Shown here: piece after piece, positions 1 to 5,297 of the stretch
Numbering within the stretch: position 1 is the stretch's first letter
Layout: each line of letters opens with the position of its first letter
NCBI GenBank assembly: GCA_014728185.1
Contig: WJMB01000103.1
Location: 1-16,745 of the forward strand
Origin: Candidatus Coatesiibacteriota bacterium
GTDB lineage: Bacteria > RBG-13-66-14
DNA length: 16,745 nucleotides
Reading direction: 5' to 3'
Position numbers and translations under genes: made by a program
Notes under the pieces: generated by a model
Databases searched by the model: none
What the model was told of the DNA's origin: nothing
Seen by the model: only the letters and a program-made list of their open reading frames with translations

Positions 1-391
1 CGCGCATCCAGCCGCGGGCCAGCCGTTCCTTCTCGCCCTCGCTCATTTCCTTGGGGTTGCAGGTCACGCCGCCCTTGCCGCCGCCCAGGGGGATGTCGAC
101 GACGGCGGTCTTCCAGGTCATCCAGGCCGCCAGGGCGCGCACGGTGTCGATGGTCTCCTCGGGGTGCCAGCGCAGGCCGCCCTTGTTGGGGCCGCGGGCG
201 TCGTTGTACTGGACGCGATAGCCGTGGAAGACCTTGGTCGAGCCGTCGTCCATCTTGACGGGAATCGTGAACTTGTACTCGCGACGGGGCCAGCGCAGGA
301 AATCGCGCATCGGCTGTTCGAGTTCGAGTAGGTCGGCGGCCTCGTCGAACTGCGACTGGGCTATCTTGAAGGGATTGAGTTCTTCGGTCAT
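1..391 (-). CDS. gdhA: Glutamate dehydrogenase (Glu/Leu/Phe/Val family), N-terminal part, cut by window edge
   Basis: Oxidative deamination of glutamate to 2-oxoglutarate with NAD(P), linking nitrogen and carbon metabolism in the cytoplasm. About 130 residues are visible. They match the N-terminal substrate-binding domain of hexameric GDH: a phosphate-region motif RGPNKGGLRWHPEET (residues 66-80), then MTWKTAVVDIPLGGGKGG (91-108), which holds the family's substrate-binding and catalytic lysines (K94 and K106 by motif position). The start ATG at 391-389 is supported by AAGGAG at 404-399. A perfect -35 (TTGACA on the minus strand, plus 456-461) lies upstream, but the hexamer 17 nt further on (TCAAAG) is a poor -10, so the promoter is uncertain. 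The C-terminal dinucleotide-binding domain is outside the window, so cofactor preference cannot be judged. Leucine or phenylalanine dehydrogenase is less likely given the strong GDH-type motif. Confidence 0.93.
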   Translation of the reverse strand, partial: MTEELNPFKIAQSQFDEAADLLELEQPMRDFLRWPRREYKFTIPVKMDDGSTKVFHGYRVQYNDARGPNKGGLRWHPEETIDTVRALAAWMTWKTAVVDIPLGGGKGGVTCNPKEMSEGEKERLARGWMR

Positions 392-475
392 CAATGCGCT
401 CCTTGGGTGTGGATGTGTTGATGATGCAACGCCTTTGAGGGGGCGCCGCTTTCCCTGTCAAGCTCTAGGGGTTTT

Positions 476-493
476 CTCGAGGGGTGACTCGAG
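476..493. repeat. Small inverted repeat between gdhA and the lipoprotein gene
   Basis: CTCGAG occurs at 476-481 and again at 488-493, separated by GGGTGA. Each copy is itself palindromic, so the pair can form a 6-bp stem with a 6-nt loop just past the stop codon of the 495-839 gene. Read in that gene's direction it is followed by AAAA rather than a T-run, so it is at best a weak or Rho-assisted terminator. Confidence 0.4.
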
Positions 494-494
494 G

Positions 495-839
495 CTAGTC
501 TTCCTTCTTCTTGCAGCGCCGGACGTGGATAATCTCGCAGTTGCTGCGCCAAAAGATGATCACGCCGAGGAGGAACCCCAGATCGTAGCCCCAGCCGACG
601 TTGACCGCTTCGTACACCTCGACGGATTTGGAGAACAGTGAGATGATGAAGCTGAACAACAGGATGAAGCCGTGCCAGAGTCCGGCCCAGAAGTTGGCGG
701 GATCGCGGGTGTTGAAACGCTCGTTGTCTCCGGCGGCGCAGCCGGAGAGCGCCAGTACGGCCGTGACCAGCACCAGCAGCAGGATGATCCAGCGCAGTTG
801 CGGTCGTGAGAGGCCGAAGGGTCCGCGCTTTTCGATCAT
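495..839 (-). CDS. Small membrane-anchored lipoprotein-like protein of unknown function
   Basis: A 114-aa protein. Residues 17-33 are hydrophobic and end in the lipobox LSGC (C34), so the N-terminus looks like a lipoprotein signal or a first membrane anchor. A second hydrophobic stretch follows around 51-69 (WAGLWHGFILLFSFIISLF) and a third around 85-97 (GYDLGFLLGVIIFW). The tail is cationic and then acidic (RRCKKKED). The pattern 'FWAGLWHGFI...FIISLF...YE..N.G..YD.GFLLGV..F' is one I recognise from small conserved bacterial proteins without assigned function. The frame stays open upstream to 956, but the internal ATG at 839-837 places the signal at the N-terminus, so I chose it. No strong ribosome binding site is visible. 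It may act in the cell envelope; nothing in the neighbourhood defines its job. Confidence 0.72.
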   Translation of the reverse strand: MIEKRGPFGLSRPQLRWIILLLVLVTAVLALSGCAAGDNERFNTRDPANFWAGLWHGFILLFSFIISLFSKSVEVYEAVNVGWGYDLGFLLGVIIFWRSNCEIIHVRRCKKKED

Positions 840-956
840 GAGTGGTCGACCCGCTTTCCGTTGTGGGTGGCGCAGGTGAGTGTAGTTACCGGTTTCCCTG
901 GCTGCTACTTCAAGAGAGAGTCGAGGACCGTTCAGGGGCGGCCCTTCAGCGCTCAC

Positions 957-1539
957 GTGGATGACTCATTGTGAATGACTCATTGATAATGGCTCCGTTA
1001 ACTCAGGAGTGTAGTGTATTGGAGCCCAAAAACCTTCTCCGACTCATTTAATATTCGGGCGATCTCGGTCTGTATAACCGCCAGCCGAGGCAACCAACCC
1101 GATAATGGATGGGGCTGTCACTCGTCTTTGGACCGGAACTACAAACTAATCGAGGTATCGCATACCCTGTTCGGACCGGGCTATGATTGTATTCTGCTGA
1201 TATTACACGTTTAGTAGAAGATGTTCCTGCCACGTAACAGCAGCTAAAAGTGGCGGCTAAATAGGTGCGAAACGGTGGTTAACCTACCCTGCCGATTAGC
1301 TTGCAATTTGCTCCAGTTCGATTCTCTCTCGACTCACAACTGCTTCATTATCAGGCAAGATGACTGCGCATGGCAATCTCGGGATCGAAGCGCGACGCGG
1401 CCGGATGATGAATGCCTGCTCGGTGCAACTTAATTTCACGGCCCATGATTTGGTCCGAACAAGTACCATGATGCCTTGTTTAGTATCTTGCGAGACCGGA
1501 GTCTGGCCCCACTTGGAGAGCATGGAAACTGGTGGGGCG
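957..1539. other. AT-richer intergenic stretch with no supported gene
   Basis: About 580 bases lie between the start side of the 114-aa gene and the 3' end of the propeller gene. Base composition is visibly less GC-rich than the flanking genes. Open frames here (for example 1296-1523 minus) lack ribosome sites, GC-biased third positions and any recognisable motif. I checked by eye for tRNA T-loops, tmRNA and RNase P hallmarks and found none convincing. Apart from the 961-1002 tandem repeat I see nothing I can name. Confidence 0.5.
961..1002. repeat. 14-bp tandem repeat with embedded dyad (two good copies, one degenerate)
   Basis: ATGACTCATTG occurs at 961-971 and 975-985. The 14-bp units begin at 961, 975 and (degenerate, ATGGCTCCGTT) at 989. 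The core ATGACTCAT is a perfect 4+1+4 dyad, and the second copy extends to AATGACTCATT (5+1+5). Dyad centres are at 965 and 979. The repeat lies about 120-160 nt upstream of the start of the minus-strand 114-aa protein and could be a tandem operator, but no factor can be assigned. Confidence 0.6.
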
Positions 1540-2523
1540 CTAGTTATTCTGCAGGATCAACTCGGCGGGGGCCTCGCCCAGCTCGCTGAGAAGCTCGAAT
1601 TCGAAGGAGTCCGGACGGCGCAGCCAGAGGCGGCCGTCGGCGTCGGCGGCGTAATAGATTGCCGAATCGGGATCCAACACACCGGCGACAAGCTCGGTCT
1701 CTCCGGCCGCATCGACGGGCGGGGCGCAGACCACGGGCTCGTCCTCGATGTTTGGTGCTCCCAGCACGCGCAGCTCGCCGGGGAGCAGGCAGTAGAGCCA
1801 GACGCCGTCGTTGCCGAAGGAGAGCTCGACGGCGGGTTCGGGCAGTTCGATTTGGGCGGCGACGGCGGGGGCGGCGGCCAGAGTGAACAGGACCAGGCCC
1901 CCTTCAAGGGTGGCCGCGACGCCGTACTCGCCGGTGGGAGATACGGCGGCGCGCAGGGCTTCGCCGGGCAGCTCGAGGTAGGTGCCGCTCTCGTTGTCGA
2001 GATCGCAGACGGCGATCCGCCGGTAGGTCGGCGGCTCGGCGAGCTCGCGTCCCGGTCGGGGCAGGTAACGCTGGATGTAGGTGAACCAGCGCCCGTCGGG
2101 AGTCAGGGCGTAGTCGTAGCTGAACTGGGTGTCGGGCAGGTAGGCCAACTGCTTGGAGTTGTAACCGTCGACCTCGTTACGATAAACGCCCCCCAGACCG
2201 GGGGCGTAGTAATGGACGGAGTCGGCGCCGGCGAAGACCGGAACGACGTAGGGCAGGCGCTTGTACAGGGCGCCGCCCTCCGGGTCGATGACGTAGGTCT
2301 GGCCGTCGTCGTGGCAGGCCACATAGAGGTACATGCCGTTGGGGGTCAGGGCCAGACGGGTGGGGGCGGCGTCGAAGGAGTGTTCGACAAGCACCTCGCC
2401 GCTGGCGGTATCCACGGCGAGGACCCGGTGGGAATCGGGTAGGGCGATCCACACCGCCGGGGCGGCGGTGCTGGAGCAGACCAAGAGAACTAATACGCCG
2501 AGAAAACCCTGGCGTGGGCGCAT
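1540..2523 (-). CDS. Exported YVTN/WD40-like beta-propeller protein
   Basis: A 327-aa protein with an N-terminal signal peptide (basic MRPRQ, hydrophobic core to about residue 20, small residues AAPA before a likely cleavage near 24). The mature part begins with a YVTN-type blade: a 'SHRVLAVDTASGEVL' strand, then 'PTRLALTPNGMYLYVA' and 'GQTYVIDPEGG'. More 'LTPDGRW' and 'VSPTGEYGVAA' turns follow at blade-like intervals, so the whole mature protein is probably one propeller. Propellers of this type bind proteins or ligands outside the cytoplasm; no catalytic residues are evident. The frame extends upstream to 2583, but the ATG at 2523-2521 puts the signal peptide at the N-terminus. The region before it is only G-rich (CGGGGTATCA). 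A near-consensus promoter lies at 2629-2657. There is no type IX tail, unlike the protein at 5298-7394. Confidence 0.75.
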   Translation of the reverse strand: MRPRQGFLGVLVLLVCSSTAAPAVWIALPDSHRVLAVDTASGEVLVEHSFDAAPTRLALTPNGMYLYVACHDDGQTYVIDPEGGALYKRLPYVVPVFAGADSVHYYAPGLGGVYRNEVDGYNSKQLAYLPDTQFSYDYALTPDGRWFTYIQRYLPRPGRELAEPPTYRRIAVCDLDNESGTYLELPGEALRAAVSPTGEYGVAATLEGGLVLFTLAAAPAVAAQIELPEPAVELSFGNDGVWLYCLLPGELRVLGAPNIEDEPVVCAPPVDAAGETELVAGVLDPDSAIYYAADADGRLWLRRPDSFEFELLSELGEAPAELILQNN

Positions 2524-2628
2524 TGATACCCCGGTGTCGAAAATGTGGTTTTTTTCACGTACCTTTGCGTCCGGACCATACATCCGGAACCGTCAGGGAC
2601 CGCAGGGTGCCGTAAAAAGACGGAACGC

Positions 2629-2657
2629 AGTATAGACGGGCCGCCCCTCTATGTCAA
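2629..2657 (-). promoter_or_regulatory. Sigma70-type promoter for the propeller gene
   Basis: Read on the minus strand, TTGACA (plus 2657-2652) is followed after exactly 17 nt by TATACT (plus 2634-2629). This is a perfect -35 and a 5/6 -10 with optimal spacing. The predicted start of transcription is near 2622, giving a leader of about 100 nt before the ATG at 2523. Confidence 0.8.
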
Positions 2658-2739
2658 GACTCACGGCGGCGGCTGGGGGCGCCGGACGGCTGTGACGTAA
2701 GTTGCAGCTTTTGGACGCTTTACGCCCGCGCCGCAGTCC

Positions 2740-2768
2740 TTGACACTCGCGGCGGTGAAGGTTACAAT
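2740..2768 (+). promoter_or_regulatory. Sigma70-type promoter for the aminotransferase-serA pair
   Basis: TTGACA at 2740-2745, a 17-nt spacer, and TACAAT at 2763-2768. The -35 is perfect and the -10 is 5/6. It is divergent from the promoter at 2629-2657, with the two -35 boxes about 82 nt apart. Transcription should begin near 2775, about 60 nt before the start codon. Confidence 0.82.
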
Positions 2769-2835
2769 TGCCACCGTTTTGCTACCCCGCCACTCCCGCC
2801 CCCGGTAGGCTGAAAGCCCCGTTCAAGGAGCGCCG

Positions 2836-3909
2836 ATGCACAAGAAGCTCTTCATCCCCGGTCCCGTCGAGGTCACCCCCGAGGCGCTGCACGATATGAG
2901 CGTCCCCATGGTCGGCCACCGCTCCAAGGATTACGAAAAGATCCACGCCCACTGCGTGAACAACGTCAAGAAGGTCCTCTACACCGACCAGTTCATCCTG
3001 GTGGGTACCAGCTCCTCCACCGGTCTGATGGAAGCCGCCGTGCGCAACCTCTCGCGCAAGAAGATCCTCTCGGTGGTCCTGGGCGCTTTCTCCGACCGCT
3101 GGAACAAGATCGCCACGGCCAACGGCAAGGACGCCGACCGCCTCGAGTACGAATGGGGCCTGGCCGCCAAGCCCGCCGACATCGACGCCAAGCTCTCCGA
3201 GGGCGGCTACGACCTGGTCACCGTGGTCTTCAACGAGACCTCTACCGGCGTGATGAGCCCGCTCAAGGAGATCGCCGAGGTCGTCGCCAAGCATGACGAC
3301 GTCATCCTGGCCGTCGACGCCGTCAGCGGCATGGCCGCCGCCAAGGTCGAGACCGACGCCTGGGGCATCGACTACATGCTCGCCGGCACCCAGAAGGCCT
3401 GGAGCCTGCCCCCGGGACTGGCCGTGGCCGTCGTCTCCGAGCGCTGCTTCCAGCGCGCCGAGGAGGTCGAGAACCGCGGTTTCTACTTCGACCTGCTCAG
3501 TTACAAGAAGTACGCCGCCGGCAAGCGGACCAACCAGACCCCCTCGACCCCGGCCATCAGCCTGGTCCACGCCCTGGGCAGGCAGGCCGAGCGCTTCGCC
3601 GCGGACCTCGACGCCCATTGGAAAAAGCACTTCGCGATGCGCGAGATGGTCCACGACTGGGTCGCCAAGCGCGGCTTCGAGCTCTTCGCCGAGAAGGGCC
3701 ACGAGTCCCTCTCGCTGACCTGCATCAAAAACACCAAGGGCATCGACGTGGCCGGGCTCAACAAGGAGCTTGGCGCCCGCGGCTACAACCTCTCCAACGG
3801 CTACGGCGCCTTGAAGGAAAAGACCTTCCGCATCGCCCACATGGGCACGATGACCCCGCCCGAGCTGCGAGACCTGCTGCTCAACGTCGACGACATCATG
3901 GGCTGGTAG
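2836..3909 (+). CDS. Class V pyridoxal-phosphate aminotransferase, probable serine-pathway transaminase
   Basis: A 357-aa fold-type I PLP enzyme of the alanine-glyoxylate/serine-pyruvate/hydrogenase-42-kDa-subunit type. Visible landmarks are the N-terminal FIPGPVEVTPEAL (residues 6-18), MVGHRSKDY (25-33), the GTSSSTGLMEA cofactor phosphate region (58-68), FNETSTGV (132-139), D161 in AVDAVSG for the pyridine nitrogen, and the Schiff-base lysine K187 in AGTQKAWSLPPG. RIAHMG (332-337) contains the usual C-terminal substrate-carboxylate arginine (R332). It differs from classical SerC. Because a 3-phosphoglycerate dehydrogenase follows 157 nt downstream on the same strand, the likely role is amination of 3-phosphohydroxypyruvate, as proposed for class V enzymes in lineages lacking classical SerC; alanine-glyoxylate or serine-glyoxylate transamination remains possible. 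The start is set by AAGGAG at 2825-2830 and the promoter at 2740-2768. Confidence 0.88.
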   Translation: MHKKLFIPGPVEVTPEALHDMSVPMVGHRSKDYEKIHAHCVNNVKKVLYTDQFILVGTSSSTGLMEAAVRNLSRKKILSVVLGAFSDRWNKIATANGKDADRLEYEWGLAAKPADIDAKLSEGGYDLVTVVFNETSTGVMSPLKEIAEVVAKHDDVILAVDAVSGMAAAKVETDAWGIDYMLAGTQKAWSLPPGLAVAVVSERCFQRAEEVENRGFYFDLLSYKKYAAGKRTNQTPSTPAISLVHALGRQAERFAADLDAHWKKHFAMREMVHDWVAKRGFELFAEKGHESLSLTCIKNTKGIDVAGLNKELGARGYNLSNGYGALKEKTFRIAHMGTMTPPELRDLLLNVDDIMGW

Positions 3910-4025
3910 CCCTCGCCGCTGTTGCGATTATCAACGTAGAGCGGCGCCGGCCAACCCCGTTCGATCACTTTCAGCGGGTAGGTTTCCAGCGCCGCCCCGT
4001 CAGTACGGTTTCTTCCAAGCGATAC

Positions 4026-4040
4026 CCGCCGCCTCGGCGG
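4026..4040 (+). promoter_or_regulatory. GC hairpin in the serA leader
   Basis: CCGCCG (4026-4031), loop CCT, CGGCGG (4035-4040) is a perfect 6-bp stem followed by only TTTA. It ends 14 nt before the serA ribosome site (AAGGAGG, 4055-4061). It could attenuate transcription between the two genes or protect a processed mRNA end; the T-tract is too short to call it a terminator. Confidence 0.4.
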
Positions 4041-4066
4041 TTTACCCCGGCCCGAAGGAGGCTCGT

Positions 4067-4975
4067 ATGAAGGTTCTGGTTTGCGATCCCATCGCCGAAG
4101 GGGCGATCAAGAAAATGGAGGAAAACGGTCACGAGGTGACCGTCAAGACCGGCATGAGTGTCGAGGAGCTCAACGCCGAGATCCCGGCGTTCGAGGCCAT
4201 GATCGTGCGCAGCGCCACCAAGGTGCGTCAGCCGACCATCGACCTGGCCGAGAACCTGAAGCTGATCATGCGCGGCGGCGTGGGTATCGATAACATCGAC
4301 CACGAGTACGCCCGCGAGAAGAACATCCTGGTCTGGAACACTCCGGCCGCCTCCAGCTCCGCGGTCGCCGAACTGGCCATCGCTCACATGTTCGCCGTCA
4401 ACCGCCACCTCCACCGTGCCGACACCTCGACAAAGGCCGGCAAGTGGGAGAAGAAGAAGTTCAAGGGCGTCGAGCTCGGCGGAAAGATCCTGGGCGTCAT
4501 CGGCCTGGGTCGCATCGGCACCGAGGTCGCCAAGCGGGCCAAGGGCCTGGGAATGCACACCTTCGGCTACGATCCCTTCGTCGAGGAGTGCGATTACTGC
4601 CGGATGGTCTCGCTGGACAAGCTCCTGGCCGACTCCGACTACATCACCCTTCACCTGCCCCACACCAAGGAGACGCACCACCTGATCTCCACGCCGGAAT
4701 TCGCCAAGATGAAAGAGGGCGTGACGCTGATCAACTGCGCCCGCGGTGGCGTCGTCAACGAAGACGCCCTGGCCGAGGCCCTGGAGAAGGGCATCGTCGC
4801 CCGTGCCGCCGTGGACGTCTACGAAGAGGAACCGCTGAAGAAGGACCATCCGCTGACCAAGTTCGACAACGTCCTGCTCACGCCGCACATCGGCGCCTCG
4901 ACCGTCGAGGCCCAGGACCGCATCGGTTACGAGCTGGTCGACAAGCTGGAGAAGTTCTCCAAGGGCCAGTACTAG
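4067..4975 (+). CDS. serA: D-3-phosphoglycerate dehydrogenase, short form without ACT domain
   Basis: Oxidises 3-phosphoglycerate to 3-phosphohydroxypyruvate with NAD, the first step of phosphorylated serine biosynthesis. The 302-aa length equals the two-domain D-2-hydroxyacid dehydrogenase core and lacks the C-terminal regulatory ACT domain of long SerA, so the usual ACT-mediated serine feedback is not expected. Landmarks: MRGGVGIDNID (68-78), the nucleotide fold GLGRIG (146-151) with acidic D169 after it, the family segment NCARGGVVNEDAL (223-235) with catalytic R226, E255 in DVYEEEP, and H274 in LTPHIGAST. These fit the Arg/Glu/His catalytic set. C175 and C178 form a CxxC in the segment after the nucleotide-binding strand, which I do not recall as typical. 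A strong ribosome site (AAGGAGG, 4055-4061) fixes the start. A related hydroxyacid dehydrogenase activity is possible, but pairing with the aminotransferase supports serA. Confidence 0.9.
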   Translation: MKVLVCDPIAEGAIKKMEENGHEVTVKTGMSVEELNAEIPAFEAMIVRSATKVRQPTIDLAENLKLIMRGGVGIDNIDHEYAREKNILVWNTPAASSSAVAELAIAHMFAVNRHLHRADTSTKAGKWEKKKFKGVELGGKILGVIGLGRIGTEVAKRAKGLGMHTFGYDPFVEECDYCRMVSLDKLLADSDYITLHLPHTKETHHLISTPEFAKMKEGVTLINCARGGVVNEDALAEALEKGIVARAAVDVYEEEPLKKDHPLTKFDNVLLTPHIGASTVEAQDRIGYELVDKLEKFSKGQY

Positions 4976-4997
4976 CTCCAGCGTCGCGCAATACGAC

Positions 4998-5031
4998 AAC
5001 CGGGCTCAGCCGTTACGGTGGGCCCGGTTTT
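4998..5031 (+). terminator. Intrinsic terminator after serA
   Basis: AACCGGGC (4998-5005) pairs with GCCCGGTT (5022-5029) across a 16-nt loop. The arm runs into TTTT (5028-5031). It sits 23 nt after the serA stop codon, the expected position. Confidence 0.75.
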
Positions 5032-5049
5032 CAGGTGGGGTTCCGACAC

Positions 5050-5077
5050 CCCGGCGGGGTAATCGTGTATCGCCGGG
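5050..5077. repeat. Stem-loop in the serA downstream region
   Basis: CCCGGCG (5050-5056) pairs with CGCCGGG (5071-5077) across a 14-nt loop. No T-run follows on either strand. It is the second of several stem-loops in this 322-base gap. Confidence 0.5.
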
Positions 5078-5085
5078 CCGTCATG

Positions 5086-5136
5086 GTTTTTGCATACCGA
5101 AGACCTCCCGTTGGTGGGAGGTCTTCGGGCAAAAAC
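5086..5136. repeat. Long two-tier palindrome with T-run before and A-run after
   Basis: Inner arms CGAAGACCTCCC (5098-5109) and GGGAGGTCTTCG (5116-5127) form a perfect 12-bp stem with a 6-nt loop. Outer arms GTTTTTGC (5086-5093) and GCAAAAAC (5129-5136) add 8 bp beyond a small asymmetric internal loop. On both strands the T-run precedes the stem and the A-run follows it, the reverse of a standard bidirectional terminator. Confidence 0.75.
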
Positions 5137-5181
5137 GCACACCGGCCCTGCGTTACCGGCGGTTTGGCGCGGTTCGGTGTT

Positions 5182-5217
5182 GTCGTACGAACGACGGCGG
5201 GGACGCAAGTCCCCGCC
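5182..5217. repeat. Two adjacent stem-loops, the second with a GCAA tetraloop
   Basis: GTCGT (5182-5186) and ACGAC (5191-5195) pair across ACGA. Immediately next, GGCGGGGAC (5196-5204) and GTCCCCGCC (5209-5217) form a perfect 9-bp stem closed by GCAA, a GNRA tetraloop in RNA of this strand. GC-rich hairpins of this form are common as dispersed intergenic repeats; no second full copy is in this window. Confidence 0.55.
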
Positions 5218-5241
5218 CTACAGGGCTATCGGTTAGCGGCA

Positions 5242-5281
5242 AGGGCCAGGGGATTCAACCCACGCCCCTGCCCTACGTGGG
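5242..5281 (-). terminator. Probable terminator of the type IX protein gene, with an alternative fold
   Basis: AGGGCCAGGGG (5242-5252) pairs with CCCCTGCCCT (5265-5274) with one bulged base. An overlapping pairing, CCCACG (5259-5264) with CGTGGG (5276-5281), excludes the first. The elements start 17 nt past the stop codon of the minus-strand gene ending at 5298, where a terminator is expected, but no clear T-run follows on the minus strand. Confidence 0.4.
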
Positions 5282-5297
5282 TCATGGCTAGCGTGCG

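Noticed and set aside
1311..1330. GTTCGATTC-like T-loop suggesting a tRNA
   Set aside because: Flanking bases do not form a T-stem, and no acceptor or anticodon stem can be placed around it.
1296..1523. 75-codon minus-strand frame in the AT-richer gap
   Set aside because: No ribosome site, no family resemblance, and no coding-like third-position bias.
1360..2442. Long plus-strand open frame (360 codons) opposite the propeller gene
   Set aside because: Gly/Val/Ala/Gln-rich antisense shadow of a GC-rich gene; the minus-strand protein has a signal peptide, propeller motifs and a consensus promoter.
2782..3840. Minus-strand open frame (352 codons) opposite the aminotransferase
   Set aside because: Antisense shadow; the plus strand shows complete PLP-enzyme motifs, a ribosome site and a promoter.
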